A stretch of 64,000 nucleotides of DNA. Source: an uncultured Pseudomonadota bacterium (GTDB lineage: Bacteria > Pseudomonadota > Gammaproteobacteria > Burkholderiales > SG8-39). The stretch lies in contig CAIKRR010000007.1 of NCBI GenBank assembly GCA_903829815.1, positions 62,001-126,000 of the forward strand, given 5' to 3'. Positions 34,402 to 43,373 of the stretch are shown here, in pieces. The notes beneath the pieces were generated by a model that was given only the letters and a program-made list of their open reading frames with translations, was not told the origin of the DNA and ran no database searches. A program made the position numbers and the translations under genes. Position 1 is the stretch's first letter; every line of letters starts with the position of its first letter.

Positions 34402-34812
34402 TTACATCATTCGACTGCGTCGCGCGGCGGCCGGTACCAGGCGCCAGGCTTCGCGAACTTCATTCATCAGGTCACGAACTTCGTGCAGCGTCTCGATGTC
34501 ATCGTTCAGATTGACGATGAGCAGGCGGCGCGACACGTAGTCATAGAGTTCGCCCAGGTGACGGGCGATATCGCCGCCTCGAACATGATCGAGGCTGGTT
34601 CTGAGCCCGAGCAGGATTCGCAGCGCGCGGTTGATGTGGTAGACCTTGGCCTTCACGGATCGCTGGCTTATGTGGCCTTCCGCAGCGTTGAGGCTATCGA
34701 GCAGGCCATCGAAAAGCATCTGGATGAGTTGACCGGGATCGGCGTCGCTGGCGCGGGTTTCCGTCATGACGGCACCGTAACTCTGTACTGCCCTGCGATT
34801 GAGTGTCAGCAT
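34402..34812 (-). CDS. fliS: Flagellin export chaperone FliS
   Basis: The 136-residue all-helical protein shows AVQSYGAVMTETRASDADPGQLIQMLFDGLLDSLNAAEGHI, INRALRILLGLRTSLD and LYDYVSRRLLIVNLNDDIETLHEVRDLMNEVREAW, the FliS pattern. It binds the flagellin C-terminus and prevents early polymerisation. The ATG at 34812 (MLTLNRR) is preferred to a GTG at 34842, because the sigma-28 promoter at 34848-34874 would place the transcript start at about 34841. Confidence 0.9.
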   Translation of the reverse strand: MLTLNRRAVQSYGAVMTETRASDADPGQLIQMLFDGLLDSLNAAEGHISQRSVKAKVYHINRALRILLGLRTSLDHVRGGDIARHLGELYDYVSRRLLIVNLNDDIETLHEVRDLMNEVREAWRLVPAAARRSRMM

Positions 34813-34847
34813 GATGTGATGATCTTCATTTGGAGACGACACTCTTG

Positions 34848-34874
34848 TCTTCGTCAGTCGCGATCGTACCTTTA
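34848..34874 (-). promoter_or_regulatory. Sigma-28 promoter for fliS-motA-motB
   Basis: TAAAGGTA-N11-GACGAAGA on the minus strand has the spacing of the FliA consensus TAAAGTTT-N11-GCCGATAA. It matches the other late promoters of this window (TAAAGGTN-N11-GNCGA). Confidence 0.65.
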
Positions 34875-34923
34875 GCGCTGCATCGCAGGAAGTTTGGTCT
34901 CGCGCTTTCCAGCGTGCGGCGAA

Positions 34924-35532
34924 TTAATTCTTGTTGAGTGCGAGAGTGTCCTGCGCGGCAATCTGGCCTGACGGATCGACCTGCGTCGCAATGGATGCGG
35001 TTGCAGGGAGGGGTGTGGGCGACAGGCCTATCGCTTCGCGCAGACGATTGGAGGCTTCAGCGATCTGCGTGGTGATGTGTGCCGACTGATCACCGGGTGC
35101 CGCGGCCTGCTCCTGTCCGAGCCCGTAGAGGAGAAGCGCCTCATCGGGTGGGAACCAGGACAGCATGGTGCCATTGCCGGTGCGAACCACTCGAGGCATC
35201 TCAGGCGGCACGCGAATGCCTTGCCGCGCATCGAGTCCGGCTTCGAGAAGTACCTCTTCGATATGTCGGACGAGCGCTGCTTCGTAGGATCGTCGCAAGG
35301 TATCAAGCTCTGCAGGGTCGGCACCTTGTCCCTCGGCAAGTGCTCTCCAGAGTGCCTCGCCACTCCATTGCGCAAACGCCGGGTCCGGTGTTTCGCTCGC
35401 GCTGCCCTGTGAGCCGGAGCGCCGTCCTCCCCCGTCGCCTTCGAGTGCCCTCACCCGCTCGGTGAGATGAACCACCAGCACACCGACGACGACCATGGCG
35501 CCGAGAACAAGCAGCAGGAGCAGGATGCTCAT
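34924..35532 (-). CDS. Unrecognised single-span membrane protein between fliD and fliS
   Basis: The 202-residue product has an N-terminal membrane helix (about residues 2-25), a short charged/Gly-rich linker, and a soluble helical domain (about 50-130) with LDTLRRSYEAALVRHIEEVLLEAG. A beta-like piece (GNGTMLSWFPPDEALLLYG) and a low-complexity tail follow. The start overlaps the fliD stop (TGATG), so it is translated with the filament cap. It is not FliT: it is too long, membrane-anchored and lacks the FliT pattern. Function is unknown. Confidence 0.75.
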   Translation of the reverse strand: MSILLLLLVLGAMVVVGVLVVHLTERVRALEGDGGGRRSGSQGSASETPDPAFAQWSGEALWRALAEGQGADPAELDTLRRSYEAALVRHIEEVLLEAGLDARQGIRVPPEMPRVVRTGNGTMLSWFPPDEALLLYGLGQEQAAAPGDQSAHITTQIAEASNRLREAIGLSPTPLPATASIATQVDPSGQIAAQDTLALNKN

Positions 35533-37142
35533 CAGTTCGTCTTGCTGGGTGGGTTGTACAACTGGTTCAGCCAGGTTCTGGTGCTGTTCATCTGGGACAC
35601 GAGCGTGTCCATGGTGGTGAACTGGCTCAAATAGCGGTTGTACAGATCGGTCATTCGGGTGTTGAGGGTCGTTTCGTTCTTCTGGACAGTGGTGATCGTG
35701 GCGTTCAGGTTCGTCGTGGCTGTCTGGATCGGGCTCGTGACCAGGTTGCCCTGGGCATCGGTGCCCCCTGAGATCATCGTGGTAAGGGAGCTTGCCCAGT
35801 TGCCGGCAAATCCGCGGGCGGTATCAGTGCTCGCACCCTGCGAATTGTCCTTTCCGTTGGTCAGGAACTGGGCGACGTTCGTGTAGTTCGCTTGCAGGGT
35901 GCTGGCAAGTTTCGTGTTGTCCAGGCTCAGCGTGCCATCGATGTTGTGGGTGATCCCCAGGTCGCCCAGGCTCATGTTGCCGACGCTGCCACCAAGGTCC
36001 ACCTGCTTGGACACCATGGCAGACAACTGGGTCTGGATCACGCCGACCAGCGAGTCGGCCACCAGACTGGCACCCAGGGTGGGGTCGGTCGACTTCGGGT
36101 CGGTGGCGACCTGCAGGACGGTCTGTATGTCGTTGTAGGCGGTGACCAGGTTCTGTATGTTGGCGGTCAGCGTCGATGTGTCACGGTTCAACTGGAATCC
36201 ACCGGCACTGCTGGTCGCGGTGAGTACATTCAGCGTGACCCCGGGGAGGGCATCGGTGATCGAGTTCGACGCTCGCCACAGATCAACGCCATCGACCACG
36301 ACATGGGCATCTGCGGCGGCGGTCAGTTGCCCACCAGTCGTGCTGTCGTAGCTTGTCTTGTCAAAGGAAAAGCCCGCGACGGCATTGCCTGACGAGTCAG
36401 TCGCGGTTGCACTGAAGGCGCTGCTGGCACCGGTGCTGCTTGAACTGATCAGCAGCTTGTAGGGTGTCGATCCCTGGCCTGAATTGAACACCTGAGCCGT
36501 CACGCCCAGGCCGGCGGCATTGATCTGGGCTGCGAATTCGTTCAGCGACGAGGCAGAGCCCGAGGGCGGCGTGAAGGCGTGGACCTGACCGTTGACATCC
36601 AGGGTGAGCGTGACCGGACTGCTGGCCGATACATTGGTCGCGGGATCTGCAAAGCCGCCCGTCAGAAACTGCTGAGGGGCGGCAGTGGCCAGCACTTGCA
36701 GGGTGTGATTGCCTGGCACAGCCGCGCCCGTTGCCGTGATCTGGACCGCCGAAGCCTGACTGTTCTGCACCGAGGTCGACGCCAGATTCGAGTTGTCCTG
36801 GAGCGACGCGATGGCCGATTGCAGATTGGACAGTCCTTGCGTCAGCGTCGAATACGCTGCGAGTGAAGCCTGTGCCTTGGAGAGTTGTCCGTCGAGCAGG
36901 CTCATCTGCGGCGCCTTCTCGGCGTCGGTCAGGCTTTGCGCGAGTTGCTGGATATTGATGCCCGATCCGACGCCCAGTGCTGTCATAGCCGACTGGGCAG
37001 CCGCTTGCGCAGCGGTGCCATAGGTGCTATTCGTGGAGGCGCTGCTCGAGCTTGCATTGGCGCTGGCAGCACCAGACGTGTTCGAACTGGTGCCCGAGGC
37101 TGCAGTCGACGTCGGGGTCGAGCCGGAAATGGTCATGGACAT
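35532..37142 (-). CDS. fliD: Flagellar filament cap protein FliD
   Basis: The product has 536 residues. A Ser/Ala/Thr-rich N-terminal extension (about 45 residues) precedes the FliD N-terminal domain (GSGINIQQLAQSLTDAEKAPQMSLLDGQLSKAQASLAAYSTLTQGLSNLQSAI). The D2/D3 region contains a flagellin-IN-like segment, and the C-terminal coiled coil reads MTDLYNRYLSQFTTMDTLVSQMNSTRTWL. FliD caps the filament tip and guides flagellin folding. GAGGAG precedes the ATG. It has its own sigma-28-like promoter at 37212-37238. Confidence 0.95.
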   Translation of the reverse strand: MSMTISGSTPTSTAASGTSSNTSGAASANASSSSASTNSTYGTAAQAAAQSAMTALGVGSGINIQQLAQSLTDAEKAPQMSLLDGQLSKAQASLAAYSTLTQGLSNLQSAIASLQDNSNLASTSVQNSQASAVQITATGAAVPGNHTLQVLATAAPQQFLTGGFADPATNVSASSPVTLTLDVNGQVHAFTPPSGSASSLNEFAAQINAAGLGVTAQVFNSGQGSTPYKLLISSSSTGASSAFSATATDSSGNAVAGFSFDKTSYDSTTGGQLTAAADAHVVVDGVDLWRASNSITDALPGVTLNVLTATSSAGGFQLNRDTSTLTANIQNLVTAYNDIQTVLQVATDPKSTDPTLGASLVADSLVGVIQTQLSAMVSKQVDLGGSVGNMSLGDLGITHNIDGTLSLDNTKLASTLQANYTNVAQFLTNGKDNSQGASTDTARGFAGNWASSLTTMISGGTDAQGNLVTSPIQTATTNLNATITTVQKNETTLNTRMTDLYNRYLSQFTTMDTLVSQMNSTRTWLNQLYNPPSKTN

Positions 37143-37211
37143 GGCCTGCTCCTCGATCTGCCCGCAAGGGCGGTAATGATGGCGACCCGGCCAGGCCGAG
37201 TCGCAGTTCGG

Positions 37212-37238
37212 TAGTCGACGCGGGGGCGCGGACCTTTA
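37212..37238 (-). promoter_or_regulatory. Sigma-28 promoter for fliD
   Basis: TAAAGGTC-N11-GTCGACTA on the minus strand in the 107-base gap between flgL and fliD. The -35 part is identical to that of fliC1 and the spacing is correct; the -10 part is weaker. Confidence 0.55.
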
Positions 37239-37249
37239 GCGACCGGCCT

Positions 37250-38173
37250 TTACTTCAGAAAGTTGAACAGCGACAACTGCGATATCTGCGCGAAGCTTTG
37301 CTGCGACGCTTGCAGACTCAGCGATTCCTTCTGAAGGTCGGTAATGGTGGTCGTGTAGTCACTGTCCTGTATGCGGGAAAGACTGGTCTTCAACTGCAGT
37401 TGTGTCTGCTGGATCAGCGTCTGCTGCTGGGTGACGACATTCTGATCATTGGCAACGCTCGCCTGTGCCGCATTGATGCCCTCACCGAGTGTGGACAGTT
37501 CGCCGATGCCGCGCGTGATACCGGCCTGATCGCCTGATTGGGTTGCTGCGATGAGGTCATCGATCGATTGGAAGAAACCGGTCTGGCTCACGGTGCCGTC
37601 AGTGGCTGTGCGCGAGACCGCAATGAAGACTTGTGTGCCGGGTCGATCGACGTTCACGCTTTGCTGATCATTGATGGCGACGGCAACGCCTGTCTGATCG
37701 CCTTGATAGGCGGTCGCGCCGTTCGCGCCGGGCGCGAAGGGCGCCGTCCCCGAGCGACCGCCCGAAAAGACGAAGCTGCCGTTCACGTCTCGTGAGTTCG
37801 CGCGTGCCGCGAGGTCGGCGCGCAAAGACGACATCTGTGAGGCGATGTTCTTCAGATCGCCCGAGTTCACCGTGCCGCTGGCTGCTTGCAGTGCCAGCTG
37901 GCTCAACGAGTTCATGTCCTTCTGGCTCGTCGTGATGGCCTGCTGCTGGAAGCTGAGCTGATCGCCGACCGTGCCTATCGTGTCGAGATAGGACTGCTGT
38001 CTGGACAGGGCAGAGTTCAGATTGGCGATCGCGACGCTGCTGGCGGTGTTGTCGCTCGCAGCCGTCAGTTGCAGGCCCGTCGATATCTGGGTCTGTGTCT
38101 TGGTGATCGTGTCCTGGATGGTGCGCATCTGCTGCGCTGCCTGGCTGAAGGTCAGGCTGGTCGACAGGGTCAT
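37250..38173 (-). CDS. flgL: Hook-filament junction protein FlgL
   Basis: The 307-residue flagellin-like protein has an N-terminal helix pair (SLTFSQAAQQMRTIQDTITKTQTQISTGLQLTAASDNTASSVAIANLNSALSRQQSYLDTI) and a C-terminal D0/D1 helix (LQKESLSLQASQQSFAQISQLSLFNFL). It links FlgK to flagellin. Length is normal. It follows flgK by 16 bases, so it probably ends the flgB-L operon. Confidence 0.95.
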   Translation of the reverse strand: MTLSTSLTFSQAAQQMRTIQDTITKTQTQISTGLQLTAASDNTASSVAIANLNSALSRQQSYLDTIGTVGDQLSFQQQAITTSQKDMNSLSQLALQAASGTVNSGDLKNIASQMSSLRADLAARANSRDVNGSFVFSGGRSGTAPFAPGANGATAYQGDQTGVAVAINDQQSVNVDRPGTQVFIAVSRTATDGTVSQTGFFQSIDDLIAATQSGDQAGITRGIGELSTLGEGINAAQASVANDQNVVTQQQTLIQQTQLQLKTSLSRIQDSDYTTTITDLQKESLSLQASQQSFAQISQLSLFNFLK

Positions 38174-38189
38174 GAGTGCACTCTCCTCG

Positions 38190-40985
38190 TCATGCGCGCA
38201 GCTGCGCGATCGTGTCGAACAGCTGATTGGCGACCTCGATCGTCTTGGCCGAGGCCTGATAGGCCTGCTGGAATCGGATCAGGTCGGCCGCTTCGGTATT
38301 GATATTGACACCGGAGGCTTGGTCGACGGCCTTCACCGCTTGCTGGTTGACCACCGTGAGCGCCTGCTGCGCGATGGTGGCTTGCGTCGATGCCTGCCCG
38401 GCGCTTGACACGATGCCGTTGTAGGCATCGTTGATGGTCTGATTGTTCGGGAAGATATCGGTCCGGGTCTGCATCGCAGCAACGGCGCGGATGTTGGCGT
38501 TGTCGCCCTGGCCGTCCTGGTTGCCATCGATCATGAATTGGTCGCCGGCAGCGGGCGGCCCATCGAGGGTGATCGCAAGGTTTCGGTAGTGTATGCCCGA
38601 GGCAGCGTTGTAGCCAGTGCGCGTGGCCAGAAGCGTTCCGGTCGTCGCGTCGGTGATCGTATAGGTGTTTGTGCTCGTGAACCTGAGGGTCAGAGGTTCG
38701 CTGCGTTGCGCGGCCAGCGGGTCGAGCGTGCCTGACTGGTAGCCTGCCGCGAGCGTGCCGATGCCGTTGCTGCCCGCAGGGGCTGCGCCGAACACCAACA
38801 AGTCTTCGGGGACTGTTCCGTCAAGTCGCGCCTCGGCGCGCAGGCCCAGTTTTGCGAGGTCCGAGGCGGCACCAGTCACGGCGATGGCTGTGCTGCTCGA
38901 CAGGCTGATGCTGCCGCGCATGACGGTGCCGCTGGCTGGAACCGCCATGCCAAGGCAGGACACCTGTGAGGAGGGCAGTGGATTTCCGATCGTGAAATCG
39001 CGCCCCTCGCTGAAGGCACCCGCTCTGGGGTCATAGCAGCTTTGCAGCGTCAGACTGCCATCGGCCCCAACGCTCGCGGCCACGCCACTCGAGGTACTGA
39101 TGCCATTGATCGCGTTCGAGAGGTCACTCGCTGACTGGAAGCCCGCGGCCGGTGGGGTGATCGTCACGCCATTGAGCGAGAAGGGTACCGCACTGCTCAA
39201 TTGCAGGCTCGATGCCGACAGGGTGAGCGTGTTGCTTGCCGACACGCTGACCGACGGATTGCTGGCCTGCAGGCCGCTTTGCAACCAGCCTGCCACGGCC
39301 GCGGCGCTGAAGCCGTTCGTGGCGGGGGTGAGTGTGGTGGAGGCCAGGGCCGGTAGTGCGATGCCGTTGACCTTGATCGCGCCGCTGTCCAGCGTCCAGC
39401 CCTGACCCAAAGGCAGTGTGCTCGACGGCAGTGTTGCGGTGGACGGCGTTCCCAGAGGGGTTGCCTGTGCACCGTAGGAGATACGCAGCCCCTCGTAGGA
39501 GGCGCCGCTCGCATTGGCGAGGTTCTGGAGCGGCACGGCGGTGCCGGGTGCAAATCCGTTGGCCGGGTTCGAGACCAGCGCGGCCTGATCCGCGCTCGCC
39601 AGTGGTGGGCCGAGGAGTTGTGTTCCGTCACGGGTAAATATCCGCAGGTCAAGACCGCTCGAGGGGTTTGTCTGGAGGAGCAGGCTCGTGTTGCTATAGC
39701 CAGCCGGGATCGTTGTGAGGGGTTGCAGGACGCCACTCGCGGACACCCGCAGGTCGACTGCGGGGTTTGATGCCGGGTTGTTCCCAAGGAGTGTCCCCAG
39801 CACTGCCGGTCCGGGAAGTGGCGGGGCGGCTGGACCATCATGAGCAGGGGCCGTGAATGAAATGCTCGCCTGCGCGGGGCTTGAGTTCGCAGGCGCACCA
39901 ATGGATCTGAACAGCGCGCCCGTGGCGATCTTCTGCGGATCGGTGAGGAGGACTTGAAGTGCAGCAGCGGATCGCGCCGCCGGGGTACCGTCGGGCGTCT
40001 TGAATCCGAAGAGGGGGCTGCCGACATCGCCGTAGGCGTCGATGCCGCTTGCCTGGAGTCCGTTCACCGTACTCGCCATTTTCGCTGCGAGCGTATCAAG
40101 CCCGGATTGTGCCGGATCGAGCACCTGCTGGCGAAACGCGGCGATGCCGGCGATGCTGCCACTGGTGAGCGTCGTGAGTGGCGTTGCGCTGCCTTGCGGA
40201 TCGATCTGGAAGTCGACCTTGCCGGGGGAGGTGGCGCTCATCACGACACCGATCGGCTTGGCGCTCATCCCGCGCACGACGGTAGCCTGTCCGCCTGCCT
40301 GTCCAATGCCGACATTGACCATGCCGTTGGGGGCGTAGCTGATCTGGATGCCCGCGAGGTTGGACATCTGCGACAGGATCTGATCGCGCTCATCGAGCAA
40401 TGCTGGCGGTTGCGACGCGGCGGTGAAGCCGGTGCTCAGTTGTCCGTTCACCAGCGCGAGCTGCTCCCCGAGTGCGTTGAATTGGTCGAGGTTCGAGCGC
40501 AGTTCGGCACCCGAATTCTGTTCAACCGTTGCCAACTGCCCGGCGAGCGTTTGAAAGCTCGTCGCCAGACTCTGGGCGCTGCTCAGGTACTGGCCGCGCA
40601 GCGCGCTGTCAGCCGGACTCGCCGAGAGCGATTGCGCGGCGCTGAAAAAATTGTCGAGCGCGGGCGACAGGCCGCTCTGGACGTCGCCCAGGGCATTCAC
40701 GACCTGGTTGGCGAACTTCACCATCGGCGTCTGGGTGCTGAGCGAACTGTTGCTGCTGAGGAGGTTTGCCTGGGCAAGCTGGTCCCAGGCCCGCTGGACG
40801 CCTTTGACCAGAACGCCGGCACCGACGTTTCGGCTGTCATGCCCGGCCGTGCCCGCCGGCGCCAGCGTGACTTGCTCGCGCGAGTAGCCCACCGAGTTCA
40901 TGTTGGCGATGTTGTTCGCAACCGTGGCAAGCGCTGCCTGGTAGGCCTGAACTGCCGAGCTGCCGATGCTGAGCACGTCACTCAT
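38190..40985 (-). CDS. flgK: Hook-filament junction protein FlgK, unusually long
   Basis: The product has 931 residues against a usual 450-680. The conserved N-terminus (GSSAVQAYQAALATVANNIANMNSVGYSREQVTL, LAQANLLSSNSSLSTQTPMVKFANQVVNALGD) and C-terminus (DQASGVNINTEAADLIRFQQAYQASAKTIEVANQLFDTIAQLRA) are intact. The extra residues form a large variable middle rich in Ser/Thr/Ala, with segments resembling flagellin-hook IN motifs (VKVNGIALPAL near residue 560). It overlaps flgJ by 8 bases. The first junction protein is thus scaled up along with the hook protein. Confidence 0.94.
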   Translation of the reverse strand: MSDVLSIGSSAVQAYQAALATVANNIANMNSVGYSREQVTLAPAGTAGHDSRNVGAGVLVKGVQRAWDQLAQANLLSSNSSLSTQTPMVKFANQVVNALGDVQSGLSPALDNFFSAAQSLSASPADSALRGQYLSSAQSLATSFQTLAGQLATVEQNSGAELRSNLDQFNALGEQLALVNGQLSTGFTAASQPPALLDERDQILSQMSNLAGIQISYAPNGMVNVGIGQAGGQATVVRGMSAKPIGVVMSATSPGKVDFQIDPQGSATPLTTLTSGSIAGIAAFRQQVLDPAQSGLDTLAAKMASTVNGLQASGIDAYGDVGSPLFGFKTPDGTPAARSAAALQVLLTDPQKIATGALFRSIGAPANSSPAQASISFTAPAHDGPAAPPLPGPAVLGTLLGNNPASNPAVDLRVSASGVLQPLTTIPAGYSNTSLLLQTNPSSGLDLRIFTRDGTQLLGPPLASADQAALVSNPANGFAPGTAVPLQNLANASGASYEGLRISYGAQATPLGTPSTATLPSSTLPLGQGWTLDSGAIKVNGIALPALASTTLTPATNGFSAAAVAGWLQSGLQASNPSVSVSASNTLTLSASSLQLSSAVPFSLNGVTITPPAAGFQSASDLSNAINGISTSSGVAASVGADGSLTLQSCYDPRAGAFSEGRDFTIGNPLPSSQVSCLGMAVPASGTVMRGSISLSSSTAIAVTGAASDLAKLGLRAEARLDGTVPEDLLVFGAAPAGSNGIGTLAAGYQSGTLDPLAAQRSEPLTLRFTSTNTYTITDATTGTLLATRTGYNAASGIHYRNLAITLDGPPAAGDQFMIDGNQDGQGDNANIRAVAAMQTRTDIFPNNQTINDAYNGIVSSAGQASTQATIAQQALTVVNQQAVKAVDQASGVNINTEAADLIRFQQAYQASAKTIEVANQLFDTIAQLRA

Positions 40986-41508
40986 GGTTGCTTGCCCCAG
41001 TCATGCCGTCGGTCGATGCAGACGTTGCCGGTTGAATGCGAAGTCTGAGCGACAAGCCATCGGTCACGTTGCCCGGCATGTGCAAGGTACGCTGCGGTGC
41101 TGCGAGCGGCATCGATGCCGCTGGCTTGCTGAGCGGCAGACCAGGATCGATCGCACCGCCATGGTTGCCTGACGCGGCAGCATCAGCGGTGTCGGCAGGG
41201 GGCGGTGGTGTGCCCTTGTTCATCTGACGCACGATCATCTCGGCCAGGCCCATGCCACGCTTGGAGATCTGCTGGGCGATTTCCTTGTCGTACAGATCCT
41301 GGTAGGTGTCGGTCGCTGACGAGCTCATGAATCCGGTCTTCGGAACGGCGTCACGCATGCTTTTCATCATCATCTGCAGCATCATCGACTCGAACTGCCG
41401 CGCGACGGCCAGCGTGCCTTTCTCGCCGCCCTTCTTGACACCCTGGCGCAGGCGACTGGCCATGGCTGGGTCCAGATAGTTCGTGGTATCGGTGATGCCG
41501 GCATCCAC
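40978..41508 (-). CDS. flgJ: Rod-cap protein FlgJ, N-terminal domain only
   Basis: The 176-residue product has the rod-binding domain (ARQFESMMLQMMMKSMRDAVPKTGFMSSSATDTYQDLYDKEIAQQISKRGMGLAEMIVRQM) and a Pro/Ala-rich tail. The C-terminal muramidase (glucosaminidase) domain of enterobacterial FlgJ (about 313 residues) is absent. It starts with GTG one base after the flgI stop and overlaps flgK. The LysM/transglycosylase gene at 50577 probably supplies the missing wall hydrolase. Confidence 0.92.
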   Translation of the reverse strand: MDAGITDTTNYLDPAMASRLRQGVKKGGEKGTLAVARQFESMMLQMMMKSMRDAVPKTGFMSSSATDTYQDLYDKEIAQQISKRGMGLAEMIVRQMNKGTPPPPADTADAAASGNHGGAIDPGLPLSKPAASMPLAAPQRTLHMPGNVTDGLSLRLRIQPATSASTDGMTGASNHE

Positions 41509-41509
41509 G

Positions 41510-42652
41510 TCAGATCACCACCAGCTCGGCGCGCAGGCTGCCAGCGCGTTTCAGGGCTTCGAGAATCGCAATCATCGCCGAGGGTGTTGCGCCGACCTGG
41601 TTGACCGCATCCACAATCTCGCGCAGATCGACACCCGGCTGGAACAGGAACATCGGGTTCTTTGCCTCGCTCACCGACACGTCTGCGTTGGTGACGTTGC
41701 GTGTTTCTGCGCCCTGCGGGGCGAGCGGGCCGGGCTGGCTCACCGCATTGGTGGCTGAGACTTTCACGGTAATGCCGCCGTGCGAGACCGCCGCTGCGGT
41801 CACTCGGACATTGCGACTGACGACCACCGTACCCGTGCGTGAATTGACCACGACGCGGGCTGGGGGCTCGCCCGGGATGATTTCGAGGTTCTCCACCATG
41901 CTCATGAAGACAACGCGTGAGGCCACATCGAGGGGTGCACTCACGGCAATCGACACGCCATCGAGGGCCTTGGCAACGCCGCCGCCGAAGCGGTCATTGA
42001 TGGCCGACACCACGGCGCTGGCGGTCGTGAAGTCGTAGTCGCGCACGTTGAGGATCACCGAGTCCGACTTGTCGAAGGCATTTTCGACCGCGCGTTCGAT
42101 GAGCGCGCCGCGCGGGATGCGCCCCGAAGTGGTCACGCCAGTGCTCACGCTCGAGCCGGCACTCGAGGCTTCGACTGCCGCCAGACTGAGTGGGCCTTGG
42201 GCAACTGCGTACACGTTGCCGTCCGGGCCGCGAAGGCGGGTCATGATCAGTTGCCCGCCGCGCAGGCTGGTGGTCTTGCCAATGGCCGACACGTTGACAT
42301 CGAGTGTCTGCCCTGGCTTGGCAAAGCCGGGCAGTTCGGCCGTCACCAGCACCGCCGAAACGTTCTTCACGTCGAGTTTGGTAAGGGTCGCCACGCCATT
42401 GTCGAAGTCGGACAGTTGTCCGTCGACGCTGACGCCCAGGCGGTTGAGCATCGAGCGAAGACTTTGCCCGGCGAAGGGAACGTCGGCGCCATCGCCCGTT
42501 CCCTGCAGACCGATGACGAGTCCGTACCCGATGAGCTGGTTGGGCCTGACGCTGGCCACACTGGCGAGATCCTTGATACGGTCGGCCTGTGCGAGCCCGG
42601 GCAGGGCGAGCGCGCAGACGAGCGTCATGGCGTTAAGCAGGCGGGCGTTCAT
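41510..42652 (-). CDS. flgI: Flagellar P-ring protein FlgI
   Basis: This 380-residue periplasmic protein has a signal peptide (LLNAMTLVCALALPGLAQA) and highly conserved P-ring sequence: RIKDLASVASVRPNQLIGYGLVIGLQGTGDG, FAGQSLRSMLNRLGV, KNVSAVLVTAELPGFAKPGQTLDVNVSAIG and LREIVDAVNQVGATPSAMIAILEALK. The second ATG (42652) is chosen because TGAGGA lies at proper distance; the first ATG (42658) touches that ribosome-binding site. Confidence 0.97.
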   Translation of the reverse strand: MNARLLNAMTLVCALALPGLAQADRIKDLASVASVRPNQLIGYGLVIGLQGTGDGADVPFAGQSLRSMLNRLGVSVDGQLSDFDNGVATLTKLDVKNVSAVLVTAELPGFAKPGQTLDVNVSAIGKTTSLRGGQLIMTRLRGPDGNVYAVAQGPLSLAAVEASSAGSSVSTGVTTSGRIPRGALIERAVENAFDKSDSVILNVRDYDFTTASAVVSAINDRFGGGVAKALDGVSIAVSAPLDVASRVVFMSMVENLEIIPGEPPARVVVNSRTGTVVVSRNVRVTAAAVSHGGITVKVSATNAVSQPGPLAPQGAETRNVTNADVSVSEAKNPMFLFQPGVDLREIVDAVNQVGATPSAMIAILEALKRAGSLRAELVVI

Positions 42653-42661
42653 CAGCATTCC

Positions 42662-43372
42662 TCAGAAAGGCCAGAGCTGGGTGAGAAGCCGCGTGCCCCA
42701 GCCGACCTGGGTCGCGCTCGCCATGTCGCCTGAGCCGCGGTAGGAGAACTGCGCGCTGGCCAGTCGCTTGGAGGTCACCGTGCCATTCGGTGCGATGTCA
42801 TCCACGCGGACGACGCCGGAGACACGAATCACCTCAGAGCCCTCGCTCAGCGCGAGCTGCTTCTCGCCCCGAACGATGAGGTTGCCGTTCGTCATCACTT
42901 CGACGACGCTGACTGCGATCGACCCGGCGAGCGTTGCGCGCTGACCGTGATCGCCTTGGCCGTCACTCTTGATGTCGGTGCTGCCGACCTGTGCCTGCCC
43001 GGCGACGTTGGACAGGTTCTGCCCGACGAGCGGCCGTATGATGTTCGTGAGCGCGTTCTGAATGGAAGGGAGTGCATCGTTGGCCGACTTGCGCTCGACC
43101 GTGGTGTGCTGCACGCGCGAAGCCTGGGTCTCTTCGTTCAGAAGTACCGTGATCAGGTCGCCGACACGATAGTCGCGTTGCTGGCCGAAGAAATTGTCGC
43201 CCCGACCGTCGACGAACAGCGACCCAGTCGGTGCCGCACGAAATTCGCGCGGCACCGGTCGCACCGGCTCGAACGCGGCGATGGGTGGGGGTTCGGCGAC
43301 GCTGGTGCAGCCACCGAGGACGATGCCGCTGCCCAGGGCAGCGATGATGACGAGGCTCGAGCGCATGATCAT
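42662..43372 (-). CDS. flgH: Flagellar L-ring lipoprotein FlgH
   Basis: The 236-residue lipoprotein has a lipobox VLGGC (Cys22). The L-ring core contains GSLFVDGRGDNFFGQQRDYRVGDLITVLLNEETQAS and, near the C-terminus, SVVEVMTNGNLIVRGEKQLALSEGSEVIRVSGVVRVDDI. It forms the outer-membrane bushing. The start lies one base after the flgG stop; a second ATG at 43366 is possible. Confidence 0.96.
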   Translation of the reverse strand: MIMRSSLVIIAALGSGIVLGGCTSVAEPPPIAAFEPVRPVPREFRAAPTGSLFVDGRGDNFFGQQRDYRVGDLITVLLNEETQASRVQHTTVERKSANDALPSIQNALTNIIRPLVGQNLSNVAGQAQVGSTDIKSDGQGDHGQRATLAGSIAVSVVEVMTNGNLIVRGEKQLALSEGSEVIRVSGVVRVDDIAPNGTVTSKRLASAQFSYRGSGDMASATQVGWGTRLLTQLWPF

Positions 43373-43373
43373 C

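Noticed and set aside
39197-41048. Long open frames on both strands overlapping flgK (for example 276 and 364 codons)
   Set aside because: They are shadows of flgK; they lack ribosome-binding sites and known patterns.
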